From Chondrus crispus (lineage: Eukaryota; Rhodophyta; Florideophyceae; Gigartinales; Gigartinaceae): a stretch of DNA of 64,000 nt. Shown one piece after another: positions 10,348 through 21,526 of this stretch (its first letter is position 1; each line of letters begins with the position of its first letter). Below the pieces are notes generated by a model, which saw nothing but the letters and a program-made list of their open reading frames with translations, was not told the origin of the DNA and made no database searches. The stretch is taken from NCBI RefSeq assembly GCF_000350225.1, contig NW_005179217.1, positions 1 to 64,000 on the forward strand, written 5' to 3'. The position numbers and the translations under genes are program-made.

Positions 10348-10736
10348 AATGCAGAGACGCACTCAAATGGAGCAGTCTTCATTGGAGGAATAGTTAAATC
10401 CTCTGGATTTCGGCTGCTCTGTGCCGGCCGTTATTGTGATGGGAACGAGGCTCGAGATGGAAAAGGCAATGATTGGGTGGGTTGGTGAGAGCATGTTCTG
10501 CACCTGGGAGAGCGGTGTGCGAAAGGGAGCGCATAAACAGGGTGGTGGTTGGGCAAGATCGCATGTACCTTGCGATCGATGCAGGAGAGGCGCAGGTTGG
10601 AGAGGGAACCGCAGCAATACGCGAGTGTGAAACATGTAGGAGAACGGGAAGTACTGTACGAGCAGATTCCCGCGACCAGAAACCAATAACTGCTTCGCAC
10701 TTGTGTCGTGGACTTTTGGCTCTGGGCTATTTTCGA

Positions 10737-11767
10737 GGTGTAAAACCGACCGATTTGCCCCCTGGAAATATCCGTTCGGCACCTTATTCAGTTTTTGAAC
10801 ATAATCCGGTTTCTATAATTTTCATAATCTGAAGGGGGTAGTACCTCCTCCCCTTCAGTTCGCGGGAACCATAGTAACATAAGGTCCCTCAAACCAAAAC
10901 AGAAGCACCATAACATCCGAAAAAAGGCGCCATTCTACAGATTGGCCCCCTAATGTTGCTCTACTGCGATATGAAACCTCAGCGACCATTATATGCGGCA
11001 GAAATCGTTCATCAGTGCGGCGGAGTGGCGCATGATCTCTCTGCAAAGCAACTTTCTGCATGAGACTCGTGCATCTCGTCGCCATGTCGCTTGGCAGCGA
11101 GCAGTGCGCGCCGTGAATACGGGTCAGTGAGTTAATAACGCATGGGCCAAGGCGACTGAAATATGATATGACTTTTCGCCGAATTATGCACTTCTCGGCA
11201 AATGAGCTTGAAATTGTGAAACTTGTGCAGTCTTATGTCGTGTACATCATTTCATTTTCAGAGTCCTGAACATTTTATGTTCATATTCAAATACCTGTCG
11301 CGTTAACAGTCTGTGTTCATATTTGAATACCTCTCTCGTGCGCAGTTGCTTCGTAATTATTTCACTACGATTTCTATTTGTTCAGCGGTCGTTAACAGAT
11401 CCCTTGTCTATCTTTAGTTGCATATGAGTACAAGGCAACTCTTACCTTTTGATGCGAGAATCATCTCGTCACCAAATGCTACCTTGCTCCACAGTTCAAC
11501 AAAGCTAATTCTGTTGTTAAAGCGTTCTCCTCATAGATATGGAGTGCTCTTTTTGTCAATTTTCCTATCCCTTCCAAGCAATAAACAACCTCTGCAATGG
11601 CATGTGTCAATAAAAGCGTCTCTTGCTATTTCTTTGGTGCTTTGTTTGAAGGCAATCGATGGATTTATCGATATTTTATCAATAACAATACATTTCGCAG
11701 GAAGAACGTAACGGAAAAGAACCGAATAAGGTGCCGTACGGTTACCCCCGGGCTAAATTATTTTACC
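10737..11767. mobile_element. non-autonomous TIR element, about 1.03 kb
   Basis: The left end carries CGGCACCTTATTCAGTTTTT (10777-10796). The right end, reverse-complemented, carries CGGCACCTTATTCGGTTCTT. Similarity extends outward to a GGTGTAAAACC / GGTAAAATAAT terminus. The interior is AT-rich with no supported ORF. A clean target duplication was not found, so the exact ends are uncertain. The interval 10348-10736 before it holds nothing I can support. Confidence 0.5.
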
Positions 11768-11966
11768 TTTTGACTCCCCGGTTGTCACGCCACGCGCACC
11801 AGTTGTGTGCTAACATCACACGTGTTGCGCCAAGCGCACCAATTGATGACCACCAGCACACGGTGCTCGTTCTAGAGGCCTCTAGGGCCCACCTGGGCAC
11901 AGTATTCGCCTTCCTCAGCTGCTGGAAGGCAACTGAGGCGAAGCCCCCGTCCCTTGGGTACAGTAG

Positions 11967-11975
11967 TATAAAAGG
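11967..11975 (+). promoter_or_regulatory. TATA box of the E2 5' region
   Basis: TATAAAAGG lies 300 bp before the E2 gag start, followed by a G/A-rich leader. The 11768-12277 interval probably contains what is left of the E2 5' LTR, but I could not define its ends or a primer site. Confidence 0.45.
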
Positions 11976-12277
11976 CCCTCTTCCTTGCGGGTGACTAGCA
12001 CCTGGAGGGGGCAAGAGAAAGTAAGAAGTAAACACACAAGTTTATTTCTTCGCGGGCGCGTGCGGCGTCTGTGCCTCGATCTACTTACGATTAATTATCT
12101 CGTCCCCAGCTGTAGTCTACGCCAAACCGCGCAACCAGAACGATTGCCCGCTGCATACTCCGAACTGCATCCGCGCACGCTTCCTCGCAGTAGCTCGGTC
12201 TACTGTAGTGCGCGTGAGCTCACACCGAGTGGGAACACAGCGACAATCCGGATTTGTGAACCTGTCTGTGAGGAAAC

Positions 12278-14095
12278 ATGAGTTCTGGTACGCGATCGCA
12301 ACAAGCTCAAGCTCAAGAGCGTCTTCGTCGCCGTGCTGACAACTTCAGACCCACAGTACCCCATGCTGAAGCACTTCGTCAAGTGGTTCTCCAAGTGCTC
12401 AATGATGTTCCGGCCGACTCTACGTTTGATGTCGATGAGGTTGGAGAGATGATTGTCAACATGGTGCCAGGCTTGAATGAGGTACTTTCTGAGGACTTTA
12501 TATCATTTCCAACCTACTCCATCGTTGTTTTGCGAGAGGTATCCAAGTTTTATGGTTGTCTACCGATGCTGGTCTCCGTAGTCGAAGGTATTCGGGATGA
12601 ATTCAAGATGCACAGCCCTCTTCGACATATATCTTGGCTTCTTGCGGCCGTCTACGGCATGGAATTTGAGGATGTCAATCACACGTTGGATCTCGTGGCC
12701 CCGCTTCGCCCTGCCCCGCTACCGCAGCTGCTTCAAAAGTTGCAGCGCTCAAGTACAGAGGTTGTTGAAGGGACCGCTCCGCCTCAGCGCCAGTTCTTCC
12801 CACTTCCAGGAATTGGCCGGGAACCGCCTCCGCCACTTTCTGAACAAGATACTTTTCGACCACGACTGCAAACAGAGCCGGAAGCCCGACGTTCCGCGGC
12901 TCAAGCTCAAGTACCTCGCTCCACTACTTCATCTGCCGCTGGGTCTGCCCGCACTGTTCAGGCCATATACGGAGCTTTCAAGGGAAAGAAGTTCACCGGT
13001 GACGCACTGCAGTCGATTCAGTAGTCAATTCGGGACTACAACATACTGGCGTTTCAGCTCGACCTCAGTGTCGAGATGAAGGCAAAATTCTTCATTTGCA
13101 TATTCGAAGATGCCGCCAAGTCTCACTTCATCGCCAACGTTCGAGAAGAAATGTCCTTCGCTGAAATGGAAACGATCATGAGAGTGGAATTCGAGTCAGA
13201 TGCCCGTCGTTTACAAGTTCACATGACACTTCGTAGTCTTCGCATTGAGACAGCCGTGTCCCAAAACGAAGATGTAACAAACGAATCTGATGCACTCAAC
13301 TGGCTTGTGAAGAGAATCAACCGTCTCAGTCCGCAATGTCCAGAAGGCTTTCGTTCAGAGGAGAACAAGATTCAGTTCCTCCGCGATGCCATAATTGGAA
13401 GGGAGTGGGCTAGCCAGGCCATCTCCCAAATTACGACTTCGAAGTACTCGTTCAACGGATTCGTATCTGCACTTCGTGAAGGTTTGCGGTATACCGAAGA
13501 ACTTCGTCTGCACAAGCAAGTCTCGCCTCCGTCTCTGAGCAAGGATCTTGGTCCCTTATTGTATCAACAATACGGACGACCACCTCGAAGTGTATCTAAG
13601 GTCAAGCTCCGTTGGAGTCAAGACAATGCATCGAACCGGGGGAGCACCTTTCCCAGCAAGAACCCTCTTGACCGAAATGGAAGGCGAATGAGATGCAACC
13701 TTTGCGGATCCGATTCTCATCTCCAACGCTTCCACTCTGAGGCCCTCAAGAAAGATACTCGTAACAGCCTCGCGTCTGGAGAAAGCCCCATTCATATCAT
13801 CAGCGACTTGGTTAACGGAATTGATGATATAGCACTCAATCGAGACACCGAGAATGGCGATATTGATGCCCCCGATGAAAATCAAGAACTTGTTGAGACC
13901 CCTCAGAATGTCGAATCGGTCAACCTCCTCGATCAGCTTACAAGTACATACTCAGATCCCAGACAGACAATGTCCGATGGCAGCACCTCTGCATATGTTG
14001 AGAAGATTGATGGAGATGTCATCACAAATCACATAGCAGCTTCGATGCGCTCTACGAACCATGACCATCAAGCTGAAGGTGTGTATTTTCAGTAA
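12278..14095 (+). pseudogene. gag: E2 Gag, interrupted by in-frame TAG
   Basis: The frame runs from the ATG at 12278, is stopped by TAG at 13022-13024 after 248 residues, and continues in the same frame to a TAA at 14093-14095. The first part is acidic and helical with a Pro/Gln-rich end. The second part (339 aa from 13076) has the capsid-like core and a zinc-knuckle-like CNLCGSDSHLQRFH near residue 213, which is Cx2Cx4Hx4H. It ends in an acidic tail. E4 has the same overall Gag plan. The TAG could come from CAG or TGG. Confidence 0.7.
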
Positions 14096-15809
14096 GGCGA
14101 CGACGCGCCGCGTTCCGTGATCTTCGCCGTAACCGCAGTTGTGGTGAACACCGCACTGCCATACCAAGACGCAAAAGCAACTCACACGAAGTTGATGCCA
14201 CGACCATTCACGTTGCAAGAATTGTGAAAGACTTCAGAAGAAATTCAAACTATAAGAGACCTGGATTTTGCGCGGACACAGGCGCACCATCCTCCGTTTT
14301 TGGTCTCAAGGAGCTGAGAAGACTTGCTTCGTCGTTTGGACGTCACTTCTACGTTTGAAGAAGTCGCACAAGAGGTTTAGCTTCGTGGATGCTTCATTTG
14401 AATCTCTTGGACGTGTCAAGATGCCACTGACTACACCGTCAGGTGTGCCACCAGTCTACGTTACTCTTGATGTTGTGTCTGCAGATGTCCCTGCACTTTT
14501 AGGGATGGATGTTTTAGATTCAGAAGACCTGGTTGCTGATACGTTTTCGAATGAGCTAAAGAAGAGAATTGTTTTGCAGGATGTCGAAGGGACAGATGGA
14601 ACCAAGTTGGAGAAGGTTGTAGTAGACGAATGGTCCATACTTCTCACTCGATACCTAGGGCACATCTATGCACCCTATGGATTCTCTACAGCAACTTACT
14701 TCACAAGGACACAGTTGGCCAAGATTCATCGCCAGTTTGCTCATCCCTCAGCACAGAAGCTGTACAACTTGCTGAAGCGCGCTCGTCCGGAAGAGGCTAC
14801 GACAGAAACGCTTCGAACCTTGGAAGATTTTTGCAAGCGATGTGACCCTTATCAAAGGATACAGAATGCTCCCGTTCGTTTCAAAGTATCGTTTGGTGCT
14901 GAACACGTTCGGTTCAACGAAAGGCTTCTCATCGACATCATGTATCTGGACGGTAAGCCCTGGATTCACATTGTTGATGAAGGTACACGTTTTAGTGCCG
15001 CCCGTTTCTTGAAAAGTGTCTCTACCGTTTCACTTTGGTCTGCAATTCTGGAATGTTGGGCTACCATCTACACTGGGCTACCTCGCAAGATACTCGTCGA
15101 CCAAGGATCGCAGTTTGGAGATTTTTTGATAAGCCTTGGTGCTATTAGCAATGTCGAAGTTCGGAGGACTGGGATTGAGTCCCACAACAGTCTCGGACTC
15201 GGGGAACGTTACCACCACCCGCTCCGCAATACGTTCCGAAAGTTGAAAATAGGCTACCCCAACCAAGAACGACAACTGCTTCTCAGCTTTGCTGTCAAAG
15301 CCTTGAATGATACTCTTGGACCTGATGGTCTCGTTCCCCCCGCATTGGTCTTTGGTATTCCCTTCACCTCTCAGGACTTCAGAGACCAGACACCCTCGTG
15401 CAATGCTCGAATCTCGCGCTGAGATTGCGAACAGAGCTCGAAGGGAAATGGAGAAAGAAATGGCAGCCGTTAGAGTTCGAAGAGCACTTCGGCATGCAAC
15501 CCCACCAGCAGCAGATGCCACATTTCAAGTCGGTCAAGATGTTCTGATATGGAGGGAGCGCAGAGTCGAGCCGAATAGGAGAAGGGATTGGACCCTACAA
15601 AGTTCATTCTGTAAACCAACAGAAGAAGTTGGTGTTCGTCAAAGACTCTGAAGATGGTGATCCGAGACCTTTCAACATTACTCAAGTGAAGCCATATCGG
15701 ACACCAGAGCAAATCAATCACTCCTTCATGGGTGACATTCGACAGGGTCTGTCTGACTTTTCATCGCCTAAAGATGAAGACCTGTTTCTTACGGAGATTC
15801 TCACGCCTG
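12278..15809 (+). mobile_element. E2: Copia-like element truncated before RT
   Basis: Gag, protease and integrase are present in Copia order, but homology to E3 stops at ILTPV (about 15809), where the LTR at 15810 begins. RT and RNase H are absent. The proteins are collinear with E3, and less closely with E4. The integrase motif SHNSLGLGERYHHPLR is shared by all three and differs from the AERxNRT form of ordinary Copia, so these look like one clade. Confidence 0.8.
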
Positions 15810-15814
15810 TGTAG
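14077..15814 (+). pseudogene. pol: E2 pol: protease and integrase, several frameshifts
   Basis: Pol is in the -1 frame relative to gag. That frame opens after a TGA at 14074-14076 and must be entered before the gag stop at 14093, in a 16-base stretch containing TTTT (14086-14089). The protease has FCADTGAPSS at about 14265. The frame then shifts near 14350, near 15400 and near 15560. The integrase (14268-15422) has the HPSAQ..CKRC zinc finger and D, D (LVDQG) and E (GLGERY) catalytic residues. The C-terminal domain (WRERR, FNITQVKPY) follows. With a truncated end and at least three indels this is a dead copy. Confidence 0.75.
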
Positions 15815-16081
15815 CATAAAAACCCCCGGCGGCGAAGGAGTGTTGCTAACAGTCCGACGGTAACCCTTGATCGGCGGAAGACGGGGGACTCCTCCTGCTC
15901 ACATGCTCCGGGCACGGGCCCGGTAGCAGTGTGGTAGAGCGGGTCGGGGTAGGTCGCGCGCACGGACGAGCGGATCGACGCCTCGACGCCCCGGAGCAGC
16001 GCTGGGTGACGTACCCGCGCTGACGGGCGGAGGCGGATTCCGACTCGCTCGCGTGTCGCGCAACCCGACCCATGCCGGTTC

Positions 16082-16118
16082 CTAATTAAAAAGGCGTGCG
16101 AAGGTGTCGCCTAATTAG
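16082..16118 (+). other. LTR-a hairpin 1 (bulged stem)
   Basis: CTAATTA, AAAA bulge, GGCG, loop, CGCC, TAATTAG. The solo LTR has the same 7-bp stem, four-base 5' bulge and 4-bp stem with different bases (CTAAGGT/ACCTTAG and AGCG/CGCT, minus strand of 22739-22770). Confidence 0.7.
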
Positions 16119-16630
16119 AGTAAGCTGGAGGCTTTCGCCGCCGTCGTGGATCGTGACCAAGCTCCCTTGGTCCTCCCCCGCCGGCGCCCTTCCTCCTATT
16201 TAATATACAAGTCGAAGTTATCATACTATAGTACAGTACCGTGCTACACCCGTGAACGTTAAATAGTCCGGCCCCCACTAATTTTTAGGGTCCTATCTGA
16301 GCCTCGTGAACACAAATTAACACGGCCCCCACTATTTCCGTATCCGCACTATTCAGGTACCCACATAAATTAGTAAAAGCCTGATTGACAGAAATTGGAA
16401 AAATAGTGCCCGTTTTTACAGCACAAAATGGTCAGTTGCGGCTCCAGGTCGACCCGTTACCAAAAAACGTCCCCGCCTCTGCACAACGTTAACCGTTTGT
16501 AGTCAACGGTATACAAAACTCTGGTAACGTTGCGAAACACTCTGAAAGCAACAATGCATCCAGTTTCAAACTATGTTAATTCTAAGCAGCTATGCCATCC
16601 GCTTAGCATGTGTATTAAAGCAAACAGTTC

Positions 16631-17266
16631 ATGAAGAACTGTATCCATCACCTCAACCAACTTATCTTCACCATGAATGTCCCTTCCCCTTCTCCGATTG
16701 TCGCAGCCATCCAAAACGCTCAATCATCGCACAATAGCAACACCAGCCTTCATCTCGACTACGATTCCTCGTCATCCTCCTCCCTTTTTACTCCTCAACC
16801 GTCTGTCCCTGAAGCTGCTTCTGCACAGCCATGCCCCAAAGGAAACAGAAAAAGAAGCCTACAGCAAGTATCCACTATTCAAGAGCGTGTTCATGTTGTT
16901 CGGTGGATGGTGGCTGAGGCCGAAGCCAGTGGTTCCGGGAAGCTGATAGCCACTAAAGCTATCAAAAAGTTCCCCTCGCTTTTTCGGGGGAAAGAGAAGG
17001 CCAACTTTTCGAAAGCTTCTCGTTGGTTTAAAGCGAGGAGTAACATTTTGTCGAGTGCTGACGAAGAGGTTCGTGTAGTAAGCCATCGCGTGAAGCGGCG
17101 ACGTGTTGCGGGGGGTAGACCGACAGGTGGACGAAAGGTTGTGCGCGTCAAGGCCTCTAAGGGGAGAGGCAGAAAGCAAGAGGCATGGGCTCGCAATGTA
17201 CAAGTTGTACTCATGAAAGAGTTTGAACGCCTTTCTAAAGCCGGCTTAAGTTTAATGCTGGTATAA
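16631..17266 (+). pseudogene. pogo-like transposase, N-terminal DNA-binding part
   Basis: About 210 aa. A Ser-rich start is followed by a helix-turn-helix-like region at about 75-150 (RKRSLQQVSTIQERVHVVRW, FSKASRWFKAR) and a very basic stretch (KRRRVAGGRPTGG). The frame shifts by one base near 17245. The homologous frame then continues (NAGIIGALCKRIIRD) until an in-frame TGA near 17370, just before the catalytic part at 17386. The two ORFs are therefore one broken gene. Confidence 0.7.
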
Positions 17267-17385
17267 TTGGAGCTCTCTGCAAGCGAATAATTCGAGACCC
17301 AGACGGGGAATATGGTGTTGACTTTGTGGGTAGGGTCGCATCAGATTTGGTCTGTAAAATTACAAAGCGATGAGTTCAGAGTTTT

Positions 17386-18429
17386 ATGGATCGCTTTGAG
17401 ATCATCAGCAGGAAGCAATGTGGAAAGCTTTTGGTGAGCCAAGTTAAGGAAATGCTCATTGAGCGCAAAGTAGCCTACCACCTTGGACAGGTTTGTCGGG
17501 GGTTCAGAAACGGGTCGTTGGAGGAGGATATGCTGGAGAATATGGACGAGACCCATTTTGTGGTCAATATGGATGATGGGAAAACTTTGAGTGTGATTGG
17601 TACACAGGACGTGAGGTATGCAGATGTGTCATCTGGAGGGGTCGGTATGACTATGGTGGTAAGGATTACTGGCGGGAGGAATGCGTCAATAGAAGCTCCG
17701 TTTATGGTGTTCCAAAATGCGACGAGAAGTTACCCAATAAGGGGTGTGCCGGATGACGTACCGGGGGTATCATATCGTACAAGCCCAAAGGGATGGATGG
17801 ATCAACAGGTCTTTGTGCAGTGGCTGACTGAGCCCCGTGCCGTAAAACGGGACACATACGGGAGGCAGCGCACAATTTTTTTGGATAATTGCTCAGGTCA
17901 TAACTCAAATTTTGAGCAGATGGAGAAACTTAATGCCATTAATTCAAGGCTCCATTTTTTGCCTGCAAACTCGACACATTTGTGTCAACCCGCAGATAGC
18001 TTCATAATTCAGAAAATTAAGCAGAGATGGCGGGCACTTTGGGATGAGAAAAAGGTCGAGCTTTTGGGAAGTCAAGCATGGAAGGAAGGAACGTTGGAGT
18101 CTGGAAAATTACCTAACCCTGGAAAAAACTTTTTTCTTCGTCTCGCGGCTCGCGTGGTTCGCAAGGTTAATAATATGATGGACAAAAACGTGATCCGGTA
18201 CGCGAGGAAAGCCATGATAAGATGTGGTTTGTCGCTTGATTTAAATGGGCAGTGGCATGAGAAACAATTGTTTCCGCATCTGCAGAACATAGTTGCCCGG
18301 CATCGCGAATATTTTGAGGGAAAGGACCCCAATGCGGATGGCGATGACAGCGCCGAGGACGTTGCAGATGATATAGGGGAGGAAAATGGAACAGCTGCTC
18401 AGATTAATTCAGTAGGGTCTCAAATTTAA
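17386..18429 (+). pseudogene. pogo-like transposase, DDE catalytic part
   Basis: 347 aa. The catalytic residues are visible: D54 in NMDETHF, D167 in IFLDNCSGHN, and D204 in STHLCQPAD, 37 residues further on. This is the DD(~36)D layout of pogo/Tigger transposases, and QPADSFIIQKIKQRWR is typical of DDE_1. The acidic C-terminus also fits pogo. This domain would cut and join the TIR ends in the nucleus. It is open, but the DNA-binding half is separated by a frameshift and a stop. Confidence 0.85.
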
Positions 18430-18600
18430 TATAACATATGTGTTCTGAGCGACAGTAATTTATGTGCGGCCATTAATTAGAACAGTCTCTACTATTTTGT
18501 TCTTGACCGAAAGGCTCAGAACGAAAATAGTGGAGGCTCCACTAATTCAGTTCCCGCACTAATTTTTCCCCCGGACTAAATAATGTTCACGGTGTACTGT

Positions 18601-18731
18601 ACCAGTGCGGGTCGTCCCGCACTGTAATACTGTCAGCCATCGGGCTGACAGCACACGTTTCGTACACGTGTGTCCGCGCGCGCGCTGTAAGATATGCGCG
18701 CGCGCACGCTGTAAGGTCCGTACCTTACAGC
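18601..18731 (+). other. LTR-a hairpin cluster
   Basis: Successive perfect hairpins: CAGTGCGGG/CCCGCACTG (18603-18624), CTGTCAGCC/GGCTGACAG (18630-18651), CACACGT/ACGTGTG (18652-18672) and CTGTAAGGT/ACCTTACAG (18709-18730). Each has a counterpart in the solo LTR with conserved loops but changed stem bases. Confidence 0.8.
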
Positions 18732-18766
18732 GAGATCTAGATCTAATTGCAAATCTAATGTATACA

Positions 18767-18841
18767 GTAGTCGTCGGCAATTATGCCACATCGCCCCCCA
18801 CTTAACGGTTCGGCATTCACATCAGCTTCTAGAGGGATTCA
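18767..18841 (+). pseudogene. gag: E3 gag fragment, left of the Harbinger insertion
   Basis: Joining this stretch at the TCA duplication to 26734 restores an open gag frame across the junction. No gag upstream of it survives, because LTR-a begins immediately to the left. Confidence 0.5.
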
Positions 18842-19214
18842 GGGTGTGTCCTAACAAGCGCTTGTTTGCCCGTGCTTGCCCGTGCTTGCCCGAAAAAAAA
18901 CACTTGCTCTGGTTTGATTGGTTCTGGTAGTTTATTATTTATTAACTTCGAAGAAGTTACCTCTTACAGGCGGCATTGGTGTAGCTTACGCCTTTGGGAC
19001 AGTTGTCGAAGTCCTATTGGCTGGTTAGACTGATTGTGCACTTACGATCTTACGATTTGGCGGACTATTTCCTTTGCGCTCCACATGCCCAAAAGTTTTG
19101 TAGTGCAAGCAAACAGTGGGTTGACAGGGAATGCAAAACCGTTCCCGTCACCCCAACATTCCCCCTCCCGCAGTCCCCTTCCCGCGCAATCTGTTCCCAC
19201 CTCCCTCTTTTGCC

Positions 19215-20858
19215 ATGGTCGCCACCGATCGAGGTTCTTCGCGCCGCTCCCCGCGCATTGCGAAGATTAATACACGAATATCTAAGCAACCCTCGACGCC
19301 ATCCTCACTAGCTCCGACAACAAAACCACACATCCCCCCATTTTCGGGCGCCCCTCCACCTTCTGAAGGCGTATCGGGGGGCCGTATTCCCCTGTCCCTT
19401 TCCGAATCAGAGACTGATCTTTTGAATCGTCAATGTGGAGGGGCGCCTCCATCGAGCCCAGGCTGGCTGGAAGAGGAGGGCACGACGGGAAAAGTTAACG
19501 ACGACCATGAATTGGGGGATCCAACGGCAGAAGTGACAAAGATGTCAAAAGTCTACACTTATCTCTGCCAACAAAAGAAAGGGAAGTTAAGGGAAGTGTG
19601 CTCTTTCTGGAATTTAAAATTGGGAGGGAACAAGTTGGCGCTGATATTTCGTTGCTTAATACTGTTGTGGTACTATGAAAAGAAGGGAGCAGATATACTC
19701 GTGAAGTTTGAATCAAACCATAACTGTGAAGATTTGGGGTCTTTTGTGGACAGTTTTGCGGAAAGCGGAGAAGATTGGATAGAGGCACCCTGCTTTTCGA
19801 CGGCAAAGGCGTATTTGTACAAGATTGGGGACAAATTCGACAAGCACTACCGGCCGATTAATAACGCAAATAGAAAGGATCCTGTTGCATGCATAGAAGA
19901 TCTAGAAGGATGTGAAGCTGAACGCCCTAAGCCAAACTTTTCACTTTCTGAATTTGCTCGGTTGGCCGTTTTGATGAGAGACGATGAAGTGGCGCGCAGC
20001 ATGCTTTTTAGGTTAGGTCAGGAATTGAGAAGGGCGGAATTGGACGGGGGTACAACGAGGGACAGCTTTTGGGGGAAGATAGAAGAAAGGTTTAACGATG
20101 ATTCGGTTTGTTTTCGCTTTTCTCTTCAAGGCCACGTCGATGAAGCTGACCCCTGCGCATCTCCCCTCTGTTTTCGCTGCGCTGATGTGTTGAAAGACCA
20201 CTTTCGGGACGCGAAAGCGCTTTTCACGACAGCGTTGAGCAAGTGGTCGCGCTCTGGTCAAAACGACCCGGAGCGCTTTGTTAATTTTCTCCCACGAAAT
20301 GGTCAAAATTTATATGCTGCCTCTAAACGTGCTTTGATTTTGTTTGTTGTTCCTAGGATGGGAACGCCGCACCAAGACACCTATTTTGTGGAAATGACGT
20401 CGAAAACAATATTGGATGCGGGGTACGAGTGTGGAGTTAGGGGAATAGATAGGCAATGTTACGACAGCGGGGGAAGGGACAGTGGGGGTCCAGATGATAG
20501 TATCAGAGCTGTAGCAGATTCTAGAAAGAAGAGGAGGAGCAGTGTAGATGTGATAGACATTATGGAGAAGCACGTGGAATCGATTGGAAAGGTGGTGTCG
20601 TCGCTTTCAGGCCCGGCGACGAGTGCGGCCAATAATTCAACTCCAGTGAATGCAGCGGCTGCTCGCATTGATTCGTGGGAAGAAAACAGTTCGATGTTTG
20701 CGATTGTCGAGGCCTCATTAATGGCGTTGGAAAGGGCGAAGAAGTTGGCCGTCGGGGATGAGTCCAAAACACCGTTTGTTGAGGTGGCAAAGGAGCGCTA
20801 CGAAAAGGCACTTTCTTCATATCGCGAGATGAGCAGCAATATGTTCGCAAATTTGTAG
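19215..20858 (+). CDS. Harbinger accessory protein (547 aa, unknown domain)
   Basis: The ORF is open from an ATG at 19215 in good context (GCCATGG); in-frame sequence extends upstream to 19131. Residues 1-110 are a Ser/Pro-rich N-terminus with basic patches. The central part has a Cys-rich stretch around CFRFSLQGHVDEADPCASPLCFRCADVL. There is a basic patch SRKKRRSS and a C-terminal helical region rich in Ala and Glu. Plant Harbingers carry a second, Myb/SANT-like protein that helps the transposase bind and enter the nucleus. Position and basic patch suggest a similar role, but I see no clear SANT motif and do not recognise the fold. Confidence 0.6.
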   Translation: MVATDRGSSRRSPRIAKINTRISKQPSTPSSLAPTTKPHIPPFSGAPPPSEGVSGGRIPLSLSESETDLLNRQCGGAPPSSPGWLEEEGTTGKVNDDHELGDPTAEVTKMSKVYTYLCQQKKGKLREVCSFWNLKLGGNKLALIFRCLILLWYYEKKGADILVKFESNHNCEDLGSFVDSFAESGEDWIEAPCFSTAKAYLYKIGDKFDKHYRPINNANRKDPVACIEDLEGCEAERPKPNFSLSEFARLAVLMRDDEVARSMLFRLGQELRRAELDGGTTRDSFWGKIEERFNDDSVCFRFSLQGHVDEADPCASPLCFRCADVLKDHFRDAKALFTTALSKWSRSGQNDPERFVNFLPRNGQNLYAASKRALILFVVPRMGTPHQDTYFVEMTSKTILDAGYECGVRGIDRQCYDSGGRDSGGPDDSIRAVADSRKKRRSSVDVIDIMEKHVESIGKVVSSLSGPATSAANNSTPVNAAAARIDSWEENSSMFAIVEASLMALERAKKLAVGDESKTPFVEVAKERYEKALSSYREMSSNMFANL

Positions 20859-20872
20859 AAGGAAGGGGATGG

Positions 20873-21526
20873 GTCCAGCATGAAGTGCAGCTTTCACATG
20901 TCATTCACGTGGACACGACGAATATACTTTTCATTTGTGGTGGCGCTTTCCCTGGGCTGGAACGCATCGTGGCAGACCGGATGTCAGCAAGCAGCATTGG
21001 TTTTGGCGCAAACGTCAGGGCAGAGGGAAGAGATGGGCCAATTAGCTCGTTCATTCTCGACCATATTGAGAGTGAGTATCTTGCCAGCTTCGGCCTTATT
21101 GGGGAGCTTATCGGGCGACTGCTAATTGTCGTCAATCTTCACGCGTTGAACATGCAAGAGCTAATTCAAATTCTGACACAACCAAAGAATGCTATTGTCA
21201 AGCAGTTCATACAGCTGGTAGGAATGAAGAATGCAGAGCTTCATGTCACGGACCCTGCGCTGTCCATCATCGCTCGACAGGCACTAGAAAAGGGAACTGG
21301 TGCACGGGGGCTGCGCTCCCTTATGGAACGGACTCTCAATGATGCTATGTACGAACTGCCCGACATGGACGGCATGTCGGCGGCAATTGTCGTCGCAGAA
21401 GATGAAGACGCGCCTGGGGAACGTGTGTGCACGACAGTCTTGCGCGGGCGAGGGGCTTTGGAGCGATATCTTGCCGAGACTAGTGGGTCAGGCAATCAGG
21501 ACACTGAAGAGGCAGTGCTGAACTGA
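20873..21526 (+). pseudogene. clpX: captured C-terminal fragment of ClpX
   Basis: About 215 residues match the last third of the AAA+ unfoldase ClpX in order. The landmarks are HVDTTNILFICGGAF (sensor-1 region), a degraded hinge, EYLASFGLIGELIGR, ELIQILTQPKNAIVKQF, GTGARGLRSLMERTLNDAMY (sensor-2 arginine region) and LPDMDG. The Walker A and B boxes and the N-terminal zinc domain are missing. No ATG opens the frame, and the fragment starts 15 bp after the accessory-gene stop, directly after CCAG, which resembles a splice acceptor. In most eukaryotes ClpX works in mitochondria. This piece lies inside a transposon, has RLP changed to RLL, and is presumably a non-functional captured copy. Confidence 0.8.

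Larger units (their letters stand above)
16247..18594 (+). mobile_element. pogo/Tigger-like DNA transposon, 2348 bp
   Basis: The terminal inverted repeats read CACCCGTGAACGTTAAATAG on the left and CACCGTGAACATTATTTAG on the right when reverse-complemented, followed by TCCGG in both. Both ends are flanked by TA (16245-16246 and 18595-18596), and the related solo LTR shows the uninterrupted site TGCTAC. Subterminal copies of a CCCCCACTATTT-like motif occur at both ends. It encodes one transposase, now broken. Confidence 0.85.
15810..18766 (+). repeat. LTR-a (607 bp) split by a pogo-like element
   Basis: With 16247-18596 removed, this sequence matches the reverse complement of the solo LTR at 22409-23050 over its whole length. 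It begins TGTAGCATAAAAACC and ends GTATACA. Its flanks (GCCTG and GTAGT) do not match, so it is not a simple solo LTR. It lies between the broken end of E2 and the E3 gag remnant and may be the 5' LTR of E3 after deletion. It contains tRNA-like A and B boxes (15932-15942, 15972-15982) and a series of hairpins. Confidence 0.75.

Noticed and set aside
15932..15982. A real tRNA gene
   Set aside because: Only the A and B boxes match. No acceptor or anticodon stem of a normal cloverleaf could be drawn, and both copies lie inside LTRs.
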